Assembly (NCBI RefSeq): GCF_014138435.1
Contig: NZ_JACJIM010000006.1
Coordinates: forward strand, 186,001-250,000
Reading direction: 5' to 3'
Source of the DNA: Methylobacterium fujisawaense
GTDB lineage: Bacteria > Pseudomonadota > Alphaproteobacteria > Rhizobiales > Beijerinckiaceae
DNA length: 64,000 nt
Numbering within the stretch: position 1 is the stretch's first letter; the number at the start of each line of letters is the position of its first letter. Below the pieces are notes generated by a model. The model made no database searches. It was not told the DNA's origin and saw only the letters and a program-made list of their open reading frames with translations. A program made the position numbers and the translations under genes. Of the stretch, positions 8,754-17,686 are shown piece after piece.

Positions 8754-9062
8754 TCCCCCGCGGGCGTGACGCCGCCCGGACGGCGCCGCGTCCCGTTCCC
8801 CCCGACGGAGCCGGGATCGTCAATCGTCCGTCACGGCGACGGACCGGCCGGGGGCAGCCGCGGGGATATCGTCCGCCTCCGTCCGGCCATGGCCATAGCC
8901 CCCCGGACAATCAGCCGGTCTGCCGGTCGAGGCGCTGCGCCATCGCCCTTGGCCGCCGGGTGATCGGCAAAGGCGATCGTCTCGGCCTCCCTGAGACGAA
9001 TCTCCGCAGGTCTCGTCTCGGGACCAGGGTGCATCGCGCTTCGAATCTGTATAGAACAGATC
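8754..9062. other. Intergenic region, 309 bp
   Basis: No gene recognised. The 3' end carries an inverted repeat, atctgt-5 bp-acagat (9045-9061), directly against the ATG of the next gene; it is AT-rich and could be an operator or a -10 region. Confidence 0.45.
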
Positions 9063-9404
9063 ATGAACAGAGCGCCTCGGATCGGCAGTTTCAACCGCCG
9101 ACGCGTCCTGTCTCGGATCGCGGTGGAGCCCTGTGGATTGATCGAGAGAGCCTCAAGGCCGACGCGGCTGTACCGTTTCCACTGTACGGACGGCCACGAG
9201 CTGGTGACCGACCTGTGCGGCAGCCGGTTGCCCGACGGGGCGCCGATGCGGGCCCATGCCGAGCGCGTCGCCCTCGCTCTGATGGAGCGGGTCGTGGAGC
9301 GGTTCGATTGGTCGGGCTGGCAGGTCGAGGTCTACGACGCCAAGGGGCGGCGCGTCTGGATCCGGGCCTTTCCCGACGTGAACGTCGACACGCGGGCCGC
9401 CTGA
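9063..9404 (+). CDS. DUF6894-like small protein
   Basis: A 113-residue protein. From residue 35 it follows the pattern of DUF6894 proteins, which are abundant in Methylobacterium: LYRFHCTDGHELV, an acidic linker, a helix RAHAERVALALMERVVE and the final DWSGWQVEVYDAKGRRVW. Family members normally begin right at the first strand, so the 34 N-terminal residues may not be translated; alternative GTG/TTG starts exist near 9122-9139. No clear ribosome binding site precedes 9063. Function unknown. The next gene begins 30 bp downstream and is probably cotranscribed. Confidence 0.65.
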   Translation: MNRAPRIGSFNRRRVLSRIAVEPCGLIERASRPTRLYRFHCTDGHELVTDLCGSRLPDGAPMRAHAERVALALMERVVERFDWSGWQVEVYDAKGRRVWIRAFPDVNVDTRAA

Positions 9405-9433
9405 TGCGGGCGGCCGCCGAGAAGGAGAAGCAG

Positions 9434-9712
9434 ATGGCCTACAAGCCGAAATCCGCCGCGGAGACCAAGGCGCGGGATCTGGGGCTCGCCCTGGCCCGGA
9501 TCGCCGAAGGTGCGGGCCTGCCGGCGAGCATCGGGGTCGATCAGGTGCGGCGCGCGAGTCCGCGGCTGACCCCTCTGGCGGTCGGCCAGATGGTGCGCAA
9601 GGAGCGGGACACCGTGGAGGCGACCCTGGCCGAGCGCGGACTGGCGCTCGTCGATTATTCCGATCAGGGGCCGGGTCGCGGGATGGAATTCTGCATCGAC
9701 ACGGCCACCTGA
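9434..9712 (+). CDS. Small conserved-looking hypothetical protein
   Basis: A 92-residue basic, soluble protein starting MAYKPKSAAETKARDLGLAL, with a strong gaaggag ribosome binding site seven bases upstream. It is predicted mostly helical (RDLGLALARIAEGAGLP; RLTPLAVGQMVRKERDTVEA) and ends acidic. No family was recognised. It sits 30 bp after the DUF6894-like gene on the same strand, probably in one transcript. Confidence 0.6.
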   Translation: MAYKPKSAAETKARDLGLALARIAEGAGLPASIGVDQVRRASPRLTPLAVGQMVRKERDTVEATLAERGLALVDYSDQGPGRGMEFCIDTAT

Positions 9713-9721
9713 GCGGCTCGA

Positions 9722-9850
9722 TCAGGCGGTCGCCGGGCGGCTGCGCAGGAGGCGGCCCAGGAGGCGGAACGGCAGCAGCGGCAGCTTGATCAGCGCCGTG
9801 ACCACCAGAACCGCCACGACGGTAAGAAGCGCCAGAACAGAGTTCATCAT
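9722..9850 (-). CDS. 42-residue membrane peptide
   Basis: Read on the minus strand, ATG-ATG at 9850 opens a 42-codon frame: MMNSVLALLTVVAVLVVTAL forms one transmembrane helix, followed by an amphipathic Leu/Pro/Arg tail ending RSRPATA. A gggag ribosome binding site lies about nine bases upstream. It is convergent with the gene ending at 9712. Function unknown; the structure resembles other small stress-associated membrane peptides. Confidence 0.58.
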   Translation of the reverse strand: MMNSVLALLTVVAVLVVTALIKLPLLPFRLLGRLLRSRPATA

Positions 9851-10056
9851 GCGCGTCGGACTCCCATGACCGGCTCGCCCCTCGGGCCGGGAGTGCTACG
9901 AGGCGCCCGGAACACGGCGAGACTATGAACGGGTCAGGGCCATTCGGTCGCAGCCGGCCGTCGGGGATGAGCGTGGGCTCTGTGGCTCCGCTCGGGTGGT
10001 CCCACCCCGCAGGCCCACGCCGCGCCGTCGGGAAGCGGTTCGGGGAGGAGTTCGAC

Positions 10057-10626
10057 ATGCGCAGGCGTCTCGCCGGCGGCTGGGCCGGGTTCGCGGTCAC
10101 GGTTCTGCTGCCTCTGGCCGGACCAGCCGCCGCCCAAGTCCAGGCTCAGGTCGTCCAGGCTCAGGTCGCAGAGGCTCCGATCGTCCAGGCACAGGTCCAT
10201 GTGCGCTATGCCGATCCGGATCGGTTCACCGATGCCGAGAACCGGTTCGGCTCCGGGCAGCCGCTCCGGGTCACCCTCGCCGAGCTGACCCGGATCTTCC
10301 GGGATCTCGGCACGGCGCGGCTCCGCCCGGATGAGCGCCTCGACATCATCGTCCTCGATGTCGATCTCGCCGGCTTCGAGCGCCCCGGCTTCGCGACGCC
10401 GACGGGCCTGCGGGTCGTGACGGATGCGACGCCGCCACGGATCCGCCTCGCCTATGTCCTGCACCGCGGCGGTCGAATCGTCGCGCAGGGCGAGGACACG
10501 GTGACGGATATCAACTTCCTGCTGACGTCTAACCCGCGTTTCTCCACCGGCAGCCTGTATTACGAGCGCCAGCTCCTGCGCGACTGGTTCGCCCGGCGCT
10601 TTCCGGAGCTGGCGGGCCGCCGCTAG
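10057..10626 (+). CDS. Secreted DUF3016-type protein
   Basis: A 189-residue exported protein. The start at the ATG giving MRRRLAGGWAGFAVTVLLPL was chosen because it begins a Sec signal ending AAA-QVQ and has ggggagg nine bases before it. The region after the signal contains a short VQAQV repeat (three copies). The domain that follows (VRYADPDRFTDAENRFGSG, LRPDERLDIIVLDVDLAGF, IRLAYVLHRGGRIV, DTVTDINFLL and a final LLRDWFARRFPEL) matches the DUF3016 layout of periplasmic proteins with unknown function. No operon partner is evident. Confidence 0.8.
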   Translation: MRRRLAGGWAGFAVTVLLPLAGPAAAQVQAQVVQAQVAEAPIVQAQVHVRYADPDRFTDAENRFGSGQPLRVTLAELTRIFRDLGTARLRPDERLDIIVLDVDLAGFERPGFATPTGLRVVTDATPPRIRLAYVLHRGGRIVAQGEDTVTDINFLLTSNPRFSTGSLYYERQLLRDWFARRFPELAGRR

Positions 10627-10958
10627 GGCGCGTCACCGGCGGTTCGTCCCTGCATTCGTCCTGTCGGATCCGACAGGGCCGTGGGCATCCGCCGTGGCGC
10701 TCGTGGAGCGCGCTGTGGCGTGGTGGCGTGAAGACCGATGCGATGTCGCGACATCCGGCTTTCCGGACCCGTCGGATGGTCGCAAGACCCGGAGCCGATG
10801 GCCGCTTCGACGATGAGGGCGCCCCTATCAAGCCCCGGGGCTGTGTAGTACCTGGTCGTGATCTGCACGACGGGCCGCCCCCGGGCCGGTCGCGGAACGG
10901 TCCCCGCTCCAGTCCCGCGGCGCTCGCCCGGGCTGGAGCCTCTTCAGTCGGTCACCGC
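10627..10958. other. Intergenic region, 332 bp
   Basis: Spacer between the DUF3016 gene and the HWE kinase. An in-frame upstream extension of the kinase exists, but its composition is not protein-like. No promoter or RNA element was recognised. Confidence 0.45.
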
Positions 10959-12449
10959 ATGAGCGAGGCCTGCATCTTCTCGGCCGGCTGCAGCGAACTC
11001 GCGGACCTGGTCCGGACCTATGATTGGACGCAGACGCCGCTGGGGCCCCTGGCGGATTGGCCCCAGAGCCTGATCTTCACGGTCAGCACCCTGCTGCAAT
11101 CGCCGGTGCCGATCGTGCTGCTGTGGGGCGAGGACGGCATCATGATCTACAACGATGCCTATTCCGTCTTCGCGGGGGCGCGCCATCCCAAGCTCCTCGG
11201 CTCCAAGGTGCGCGAGGGCTGGCCCGAGATCGTCGATTTCAACGACAACGTGATGCGTGTCGGACTGGCTGGCGGGACGCTCTCCTACAAGGACCAGGAA
11301 CTGACCCTGCACCGCTACGGCCAGCCCGAGCCGGTCTGGATGAACCTCGACTACTCGCCGGTCTTCGGCGCGGATGGTCGGCCCGCCGGGGTCATCGCCA
11401 TCGTGGTCGAAAGCACCGAGCGGGTGTTGGCCGAGCGCCGCCTGCGGGAGAGCGAGGAGCTGTTCCGCACCCTCGCCCAGGGCATCCCGCAGCTCGTCTG
11501 GCGCGCCGCGATCGACGGTGCCTGCATCTGGTCCAGCCCGCAATGGCACGCCTATACGGGTCAGACCGAGGCGACGAGCCGGGGCTGGGGCTGGCTGGAC
11601 GCGGTCCATGCGGACGATTACGCGGCGGCCGAGACCGCTTGGCGCGAGGCTCCGGTGAGCGGCCACCTCTCCTTCGAGCACCGGCTCCGCAACGCGGCCG
11701 AGCAGCGCTTCTGCTGGTTCCAGACCCGGGCCGCCCCGGTCCGCGACGCGCAGGGCCGGATCGTCGAGTGGCTCGGAACCTCGACCGACATCGACGATCT
11801 GCGCCAGTTTCAGGAGCGGCAACAGGTCATGGTCGCCGAGCTGCAGCACCGGACCCGGAACCTGCTCGGCGTCGTGCGCTCCATCGCCCAGCAGACGATG
11901 GCTCAGACCGGGCCCGGCGAGACGTTCCGGGAGCGCTTCAACGACCGCCTGTCCGCCCTCTCCCGGGTCCAGGGCCTCCTCTCCCGCTCGGATCAGGAGC
12001 CGATCACGCTCCGCGCCCTGATCGAGACGGAACTCGCCGCCCTCGACGCTCCGGCCATGCAGGGGCGCATCCGGCTCCACGGCCCCGTGGTGCGGCTGCG
12101 CAAGGCGACGGTGCAGACCTTCGCGCTGGCCCTGCACGAACTCGCCACCAACGCGCTGAAATACGGCGCGCTCACCAGCGAGGAGGGGCGCCTGGCGGTG
12201 ACGTGGCGGACCTACCGGGCGGACGATGGCGGCGGCCGGCTGCTGGTGGAATGGGTGGAGGACGGTCTCGTCCGTCGACCGGATTCGGCGGACGCGCCGC
12301 CGCGGGGCGGATACGGGCGGGAACTGATCGAGCACGCCCTCCCCTATGCCCTCAAGGCGACCACCAGCTACGAACTCGGCGACACCGCGCTCTATTGCGC
12401 GATCAACATTCCCCTCCCCGACGGAGAAGCCGCAGGCAGCCCCGCATGA
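10959..12449 (+). CDS. PAS-containing HWE-family sensor histidine kinase
   Basis: A 496-residue cytoplasmic sensor kinase with no transmembrane segment. Two PAS modules are visible: residues about 35-155 (PIVLLWGEDGIMIYNDAY to PAGVIAIVVESTERV) and 165-282 (LFRTLAQGIPQLVWRAAIDG to VEWLGTSTDI). The HWE kinase core follows: H-box ELQHRTRNLLGVVRSIAQQT with phospho-accepting His297, the HELATNALKYGAL N-box near residue 390, and a Trp-x-Glu motif (VEWVED). HWE kinases commonly feed receiver proteins or the general stress pathway of alphaproteobacteria. Its last four bases overlap the start of the receiver gene, so the two are translationally coupled. Confidence 0.92.
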   Translation: MSEACIFSAGCSELADLVRTYDWTQTPLGPLADWPQSLIFTVSTLLQSPVPIVLLWGEDGIMIYNDAYSVFAGARHPKLLGSKVREGWPEIVDFNDNVMRVGLAGGTLSYKDQELTLHRYGQPEPVWMNLDYSPVFGADGRPAGVIAIVVESTERVLAERRLRESEELFRTLAQGIPQLVWRAAIDGACIWSSPQWHAYTGQTEATSRGWGWLDAVHADDYAAAETAWREAPVSGHLSFEHRLRNAAEQRFCWFQTRAAPVRDAQGRIVEWLGTSTDIDDLRQFQERQQVMVAELQHRTRNLLGVVRSIAQQTMAQTGPGETFRERFNDRLSALSRVQGLLSRSDQEPITLRALIETELAALDAPAMQGRIRLHGPVVRLRKATVQTFALALHELATNALKYGALTSEEGRLAVTWRTYRADDGGGRLLVEWVEDGLVRRPDSADAPPRGGYGRELIEHALPYALKATTSYELGDTALYCAINIPLPDGEAAGSPA

Positions 12450-12811
12450 CCCCGACTCCACGCCCGCTGGCCGGCAGGCGGGTCCTGCTGGTCGAGGATG
12501 ACTACTTCATCGCCATCGATCTCAAATCCGGCTTCGAGGCGGGCGGTGCCCAGGTGCTGGGACCGGTGCCCAGTGTCGGCGAGGCGCTGGCGCTGATCGC
12601 CCGCACGGCCGCGATCGACGCCGCGGTGCTCGACATCAACCTGCAGGACGAGCTCGTCTATCCCGTCGCCGACGCGCTGTACGCGCGGGGTGTGCCGTTC
12701 CTATTCGCGACCGGCTACGATCCGGTCGCGGTGCCGTCCCTCCACGGAGCCGTGGCCCTCTGCCAGAAACCTCTCGACCCGCAGATCGTGGCGCGCGCGC
12801 TGTTCGGCTGA
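12446..12811 (+). CDS. Stand-alone receiver-domain response regulator
   Basis: A 121-residue single receiver domain. The acidic pair DD18-19 in VLLVEDDYF, the phosphorylation site Asp63 in AAVLDINLQDE, a Thr-like switch position in FLFATGY and Lys in LCQKPLD make the complete active site. There is no output domain. The ATGA overlap with the upstream HWE kinase indicates it is that kinase's partner. Such short receivers downstream of HWE kinases act as phosphate sinks or shuttles. Confidence 0.93.
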   Translation: MTPTPRPLAGRRVLLVEDDYFIAIDLKSGFEAGGAQVLGPVPSVGEALALIARTAAIDAAVLDINLQDELVYPVADALYARGVPFLFATGYDPVAVPSLHGAVALCQKPLDPQIVARALFG

Positions 12812-12871
12812 AGCACCGGGTCCCGCGCCCGCGCCGGACTCGGTTGTCGGGGCTTCGGCCAATCGGGCGGG

Positions 12872-12887
12872 TGTTTCCCGTGAAACA
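12872..12887. promoter_or_regulatory. parS-like ParB binding site
   Basis: The 16-mer TGTTTCCCGTGAAACA differs at one position (A to C in the centre) from the chromosomal parS consensus TGTTTCACGTGAAACA. It lies in the 191-bp non-coding gap between two convergent genes. Whether ParB binds it is untested; a chance match cannot be excluded from one copy. Confidence 0.4.
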
Positions 12888-13002
12888 TCTCCGCCTGCGC
12901 GCCGCTCTGCATCGGAGCGCCGTTACTGTCCAGACCGACACGAGACGGGCTTCGGACGGAGCGGCCATGCATCGGCAGGGGATGGTGGGCCCGCCGTGCG
13001 GC

Positions 13003-13200
13003 TCATCGATCCCCGAAGGCGCGCACGAGGGCCCCGGCGGCCAGCCACAATCCTCTCAGGAGCCATCCGACCAGCCGAACCGCCTGGACCAGCAGCTCGA
13101 TCCCTTCGAGCAGATCGACCAGCCGCCGCAACCGGCCGGGCCGGCGCGATGCCGGCTCGGCCTCGATCGACGGATCGCCCGATTCTCTGCGGTCCTGCAT
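13003..13200 (-). CDS. Small membrane-associated protein downstream of the autotransporter
   Basis: A 65-residue protein starting MQDRRESGDPSIEAEP; the first 25 residues are charged and the rest is a long hydrophobic/amphipathic stretch (LLEGIELLVQAVRLVGWLL). A ggagagag ribosome binding site lies nine bases before the ATG, which supports this start over the longer frame. It begins 46 bp after the autotransporter stop on the same strand and may be cotranscribed with it. Function unknown. Confidence 0.55.
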   Translation of the reverse strand: MQDRRESGDPSIEAEPASRRPGRLRRLVDLLEGIELLVQAVRLVGWLLRGLWLAAGALVRAFGDR

Positions 13201-13246
13201 GCCTCTCTCCGGAGCACGGCGCCGGCCTGCGTGCGGTCGGTGTGCC

Positions 13247-16200
13247 TCACCATGCGGCCTGGAGGCCTGCGGCGAAGACCTGGACGGTGGCGCCCGGACG
13301 CACGTCACCGGTGTAGCCCAGGGTCAACCGCACGCCGTCCGCCACCGGCCCGGTCAGGCTCACCCCCAGGACCGCCCCGTCCCGGCCGAGGGCGCTGGTG
13401 CGGGCGGCAAACTGCGCCCCGAACAGGCCGGAGCGGACCACCGCGTAAGTGTCGGCCAGCTCGTGCGCCCAATAGGCCCGACCCTCCAGCCGGAGGTCCG
13501 GCACGCCCGCGAAGGCCACGCTCGCCACGCGGCCGCCCACGAGGCTGCGCGCCGCGTCGAGATCGGCCACCGCGAATCCCTGGCCGCCCAACCCTTGGCC
13601 CCCGAACCCCTGGCCCACCAGGCCGCCCCGCTCGGCCACCCGGCCGCGCGTCAGCCGGTCGTAGCTGAACCCCACCTCCGGCACGACCTCGACCGGCAGA
13701 TCCACGGCCAGCGCGTACCCGGCAAAGCCCGCCACCCCGCCGTTCCAGCCCGAGGCCAGACCGCTCGCCTGCGACACCGCCGTGCCCAGGGCCACCGTCC
13801 GGTCGATCCGCCCGTCCGCGTACGACACCCCCGCCGTCCCGCGCAGCACCACCGGCCCCAGACGCGTCTGCGCGTACAGGCTGCCGCCGTAGCTGTCCGT
13901 GGTGAACCGGCCGAGCCCCGCCCCCCGCGACGTGCCGGTCTCGCGCAGGTAGCTGAACGCCCCGCCCACCTGCGTCTCCGCCCCAACCTGCCGGTCGACG
14001 CCCACGAGCAGGCCGCCCGCGCCGTAACCGGCGCCCGAGGCCGCCCGATCGCCGGCCCGGTCGCCGAACCCGTACAGCGCGTCCGCCCAGACCCGGCCCT
14101 CGCCCACCGCCAGCGGCTGGTCCGGCACCCCGGCGGCGCCGCGCACCTGCAGCGCCGTGCGGTTCGGGCCCAGGCCCGGATCGCCCGCGCCGAACGCCGC
14201 CGTCCCGCCGCCCAGCCCGCGCTGGTGCCGGTCGATCGCGTCGGCGATCAGCCGGCGCGCGGAGAGATCGGTCATCACCGCGTCGCCGTAGCTCTGGCCC
14301 GACAGGCTGGCCAGGCCGCCCGGCAGGGTGGCCGGGTTGGCCGCGTAGAGCGGATCGTAGACCCGCGCCCGGGCCGCGTCCGGCCGGGTGCCGGCGGCCG
14401 GGCGGGCGACGTCCAGCGCCGCGCCCACGGCCTGGGCGTTGCCGGTCTGGGGGAGGCCCAGCCCGGCGAGGTTGCCGTAGGCCGCCGGCGTGATCACGAG
14501 GTCGAGGCCGGTGGCGGCGTAGAGGGCGTCGAAGCGCGTGCCGGCCGGAAGCCCCGTCGTCGGCTGGGCGAGGCCGGTGAACGAGCCCGACAGCCCCCCT
14601 TGAGCGGTGAGCACGCCGAAGCGCTGGCCGAGGGCCGGGGTGAAGGCGTTGGTGGCGTTGCCGGTGAGGCCGCGCAGCTCCGGCACGAGGGTGCCCCCCG
14701 CCGACACCGTGCTGGTGGCCCCCAGCGCCAGGAGCCGGGCGTAGCTGCCGGCACCCGTGCCGGTGCCGGGTCCGTCGATGTCGAGGCCGAGACGGCTGCT
14801 AGGGGCGAAGGCCACCGGGCCGAGCACCGTGAGGGTGCCGGGGGAGTTGCCCGGCCGCAGGGCGCCGGCCACCGTGACCGGGGCGGCGATCGTGCCGATG
14901 CCGCGCAGGGTGCCGGCGGCGGCCACCGTCACGGGCGAGGCCCAGAGGCCGTTGAGCGCGAGCGTGCCGGCCTGGATCGTGGTCGGGCCGGAGAAGCGAC
15001 CGGTGCCGGTGAGCGTGAGCGTGCCGGTGCCGGCCTGGGTCAGGCTGGTGGGGCTGGCGGTCTCTAGGATGGCGCCGGCATAGGTGGTGGAGGCCGGGCC
15101 GGCGACCGTGAGGGCGCCGTTGCCCAGGACGGCGGAGGCGGGGCCGGACAGGCTCGCCACCGTGAGGGCGCCGCCGCTGAGGTCGAGGGCGCCGGCATTG
15201 GTCAGGGTGGTGAGGCCGGCCAGCGGCCCGGTGACCTGGATCAGCCCGGTGTTGGTCAGCGCGCCGTTGAGCTGCCCGGACAGGCGGGCGAGGCCGGTAT
15301 TGGTCAGGTCGGTGGTGAGGGTGCCGTCGCTGGCGACGAGGCCGGCATTGCCGAAGCCGGCCGGCGCGGTGAGGCTGGCGGTCTGGGCGAGGACGACGAT
15401 GCCGGCATTGGCGAGTGGCCCGGCGAGGCTGTAGCGGCCGCCTGCGGTGACGGCGAGGGTCGCGCCGGCGGCGTTGGCGAGGGTGCCGTCGCTGGCGACG
15501 TTGCCGGAGACGGCGAGCAGCCCGGCGTTGTTGGCGATGGCGCCGTCGATGCGGCCGGCGCTGGCCAGCACGGTGCCGGTGTTGGTCAGGCCGCCCGCGA
15601 GGGCGCCGCTGCTGGCGAGGCTGCCGGTGTTGGCCACGCCGCCCGCGAGGGCGCCGCTGTTGCCCAGGCTGCCGGTGTTGGCCACCCCGCCGGTGATCGT
15701 GCCGGTGTTGAGGGCCAGCCCGGCATTGGCGAGGCCGCCCGCGATGGTGCCGCTGTTGCCCAGGACGCCGAGATTGCCGACGCCGCCGGAGACCAGGCCG
15801 GCATTGAGGAGGCTCGCCGCGGGGCCGATGCGGACCGGTGCGGCGAGGCTGCCGGTGGCGGTCAGGGTCAGGGTGCCGGCGCCGACCAGGGCGCCGCCGG
15901 TGACGGTGTTGGCGGCCGACAGGATGGCGGTGCCGGGTCCGGTCTTGACGAACACGCCCGGCTGGCTGCCGTCGGCGATCGGACCCGCGAAGGTGGACGT
16001 GCCGCCGTCGATCTGCAGGGTGCCGGGGCCGGAGAGGGTGAGCGGGCGGGCGGTGGCGAATCCGTCGGCCAGGACCTCGAGGGTGCCGCCGCCGAGGGTC
16101 AGGCCGGTGCCGGCGGCGCCGAGGTTGGCGTCGCGGGAGACGGCGAGGGTGCCGCCGTAGACGGCGGTGCCGCCGGCATAGCTGTTGGTGCCGGCGAGTT

Positions 16201-17686
16201 CGAGGGTGCCGAGCCCGGTCTTGATCAGGCCGCCGACGCCCGAGATGTCGTTGGCGAAGCGGCCGTAATAGGCTTGGCCGTTATAGGTGGTGTTGACCGT
16301 CCAGGTCGAGGTGAACTGGCCCGGACCGTCGATCGCCTTGCCGAGGTTGAGCAGGCCCCAGCCGAAGGTGGCGTTCGGGGCGTTGGCCGGTCCGTCGCCG
16401 AGGTGGGTGGCGGTGGTGAACATGGTCTGGGCGATCTGCGGCGCCGTCAGGAACGGGAACGCCTGCATCAGCACGGCTGCGGCACCGGAGACGTGCGGCG
16501 CTGCCATCGATGTACCATTTTTCAACCCGTATCCGCCGCCCGGAACGGTCGAGTAGATACCCACGCCGGGCGCGGCTATACACCAAGCTGCTGTCACGCC
16601 GCATAGATTGCTGAAAGATCCGATTTGATTGTTTTTGTCAGTTGCGACGACTGAAACGATGTAGCCTGACAAGTCGGAAAAATCGACCTTCGACTGATCG
16701 ATCGGCCGATTTTGACCATCATTGAGCTGATAGACGCCGATGTTTGCGTTGCTTGGACGTATGAAAGGATAGAACGCAACGCCGGTCGGATTGACGGCGA
16801 CTTTTTCCTGATCTTCACGCTCATTGCCAGCCGCAAAGACTAGCAGCATACCTTTGTCTGCGGCACGTTTGAGGGCGCTGTACTCCGCCAGTGCGTCGCC
16901 GTATTCGTATGATTGTATTTTCAGCTGAACGTAATAAGGATTAGATATTACATTGCCGTTATCATCGAGAATGAGCTTGGTCGGCAAGGAGGGGCCATAG
17001 CTGCCATTGAGAACTCGCGCCCCATTGGCTGCCGCGAAATCAACCGCGGCATTGGCATCGGTCGAGATTTCGTTGAGGCCCAATCTCTGCTTGATAAAAT
17101 TGGCCTCGGCCGGGCCCATAATCGCATTCAGTGAGAGCAGCGTGCTTTCAAAAGCGACGCCCATCATCTCGCCGCCGGCTGCAGATGCCCCGATCGTTCC
17201 TGAAACGTGCGTCCCATGACTGTTGAGGTCGACGAGAAGAGTGCTGCGGATCGCTCCAGGGGGATCGGTGAGCCAAAAGTTCCGAGAGGCAGACGATATC
17301 CGCCCAGCAAATTTCGGGTGATTGGGGTCGATGCCGCTATCGACAACTGCCACCGAGACGCCGAGCCCCGTATAGCCATGCGCGTAAGCCGTCGCGGCAT
17401 TGATCGCGGCGAGCCCCCAATCACCTTGGTAAGCCGACCAGTTCGAGAAATCAGCCGCTGTCAGTCCGAAAGTCGAGGGCGAGCGCGCCGGCACGGTCTG
17501 CGCCGCCACAGGTCCCAGAGCCAGCGCGAGCGTGGCGAGCGAGCTGCCGACCAGCAATCCCATCCGGACGGGGCCGCACCGTCGCGTTCCGGCGCCCGTG
17601 CTCCTGCTCGGATCACAGGATCCGGTCGCATGCTCGACGTCGCTATACTGTTGGACCATCGGACTGACCCCCGTCATGCCTGTCAC
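13247..17686 (-). CDS. Subtilisin-like autotransporter serine protease
   Basis: A 1479-residue type Va secretion protein. The signal lies at about residues 41-62 (GLLVGSSLATLALALGPVAA). The peptidase S8 domain spans about 85-450 with Asp116 (VVDSGID), His157 (NSHGTHVSGT), oxyanion Asn287 (AAGNE) and Ser392 (GTSMAAPHVSG) all present. A passenger of autotransporter-associated beta repeats (GGLIKTGLGTLELAGTNSYA and many Gly/Asn/Thr repeats) follows, then a C-terminal beta-barrel of about 280 residues ending in LQAAW. The start is GTG at 17686; ATGs at 17677 and 17659 (after gggggtc) are also possible. The protease codons are much less GC-rich than the passenger. It probably releases itself or cleaves surface or external proteins. 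Confidence 0.93.
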   Translation of the reverse strand: MTGMTGVSPMVQQYSDVEHATGSCDPSRSTGAGTRRCGPVRMGLLVGSSLATLALALGPVAAQTVPARSPSTFGLTAADFSNWSAYQGDWGLAAINAATAYAHGYTGLGVSVAVVDSGIDPNHPKFAGRISSASRNFWLTDPPGAIRSTLLVDLNSHGTHVSGTIGASAAGGEMMGVAFESTLLSLNAIMGPAEANFIKQRLGLNEISTDANAAVDFAAANGARVLNGSYGPSLPTKLILDDNGNVISNPYYVQLKIQSYEYGDALAEYSALKRAADKGMLLVFAAGNEREDQEKVAVNPTGVAFYPFIRPSNANIGVYQLNDGQNRPIDQSKVDFSDLSGYIVSVVATDKNNQIGSFSNLCGVTAAWCIAAPGVGIYSTVPGGGYGLKNGTSMAAPHVSGAAAVLMQAFPFLTAPQIAQTMFTTATHLGDGPANAPNATFGWGLLNLGKAIDGPGQFTSTWTVNTTYNGQAYYGRFANDISGVGGLIKTGLGTLELAGTNSYAGGTAVYGGTLAVSRDANLGAAGTGLTLGGGTLEVLADGFATARPLTLSGPGTLQIDGGTSTFAGPIADGSQPGVFVKTGPGTAILSAANTVTGGALVGAGTLTLTATGSLAAPVRIGPAASLLNAGLVSGGVGNLGVLGNSGTIAGGLANAGLALNTGTITGGVANTGSLGNSGALAGGVANTGSLASSGALAGGLTNTGTVLASAGRIDGAIANNAGLLAVSGNVASDGTLANAAGATLAVTAGGRYSLAGPLANAGIVVLAQTASLTAPAGFGNAGLVASDGTLTTDLTNTGLARLSGQLNGALTNTGLIQVTGPLAGLTTLTNAGALDLSGGALTVASLSGPASAVLGNGALTVAGPASTTYAGAILETASPTSLTQAGTGTLTLTGTGRFSGPTTIQAGTLALNGLWASPVTVAAAGTLRGIGTIAAPVTVAGALRPGNSPGTLTVLGPVAFAPSSRLGLDIDGPGTGTGAGSYARLLALGATSTVSAGGTLVPELRGLTGNATNAFTPALGQRFGVLTAQGGLSGSFTGLAQPTTGLPAGTRFDALYAATGLDLVITPAAYGNLAGLGLPQTGNAQAVGAALDVARPAAGTRPDAARARVYDPLYAANPATLPGGLASLSGQSYGDAVMTDLSARRLIADAIDRHQRGLGGGTAAFGAGDPGLGPNRTALQVRGAAGVPDQPLAVGEGRVWADALYGFGDRAGDRAASGAGYGAGGLLVGVDRQVGAETQVGGAFSYLRETGTSRGAGLGRFTTDSYGGSLYAQTRLGPVVLRGTAGVSYADGRIDRTVALGTAVSQASGLASGWNGGVAGFAGYALAVDLPVEVVPEVGFSYDRLTRGRVAERGGLVGQGFGGQGLGGQGFAVADLDAARSLVGGRVASVAFAGVPDLRLEGRAYWAHELADTYAVVRSGLFGAQFAARTSALGRDGAVLGVSLTGPVADGVRLTLGYTGDVRPGATVQVFAAGLQAAW
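15579..15770. repeat. Four tandem 48-bp coding repeats in the autotransporter passenger
   Basis: Four consecutive 48-bp units, each encoding 16 residues of the type GGVANTGSLGNSGALA, inside the passenger domain. Units differ by several substitutions. They extend the beta-helix; the copy number may vary between strains through slippage or recombination. Confidence 0.75.

Noticed and set aside
13199-15067. 622-codon plus-strand frame
   Set aside because: Antisense to the autotransporter barrel and passenger; Arg/Gly/His repeats mirror the coding repeats.
15579-15770. Possible CRISPR-like array
   Set aside because: The 48-bp periodic units are in-frame coding repeats without spacers, inside the autotransporter.
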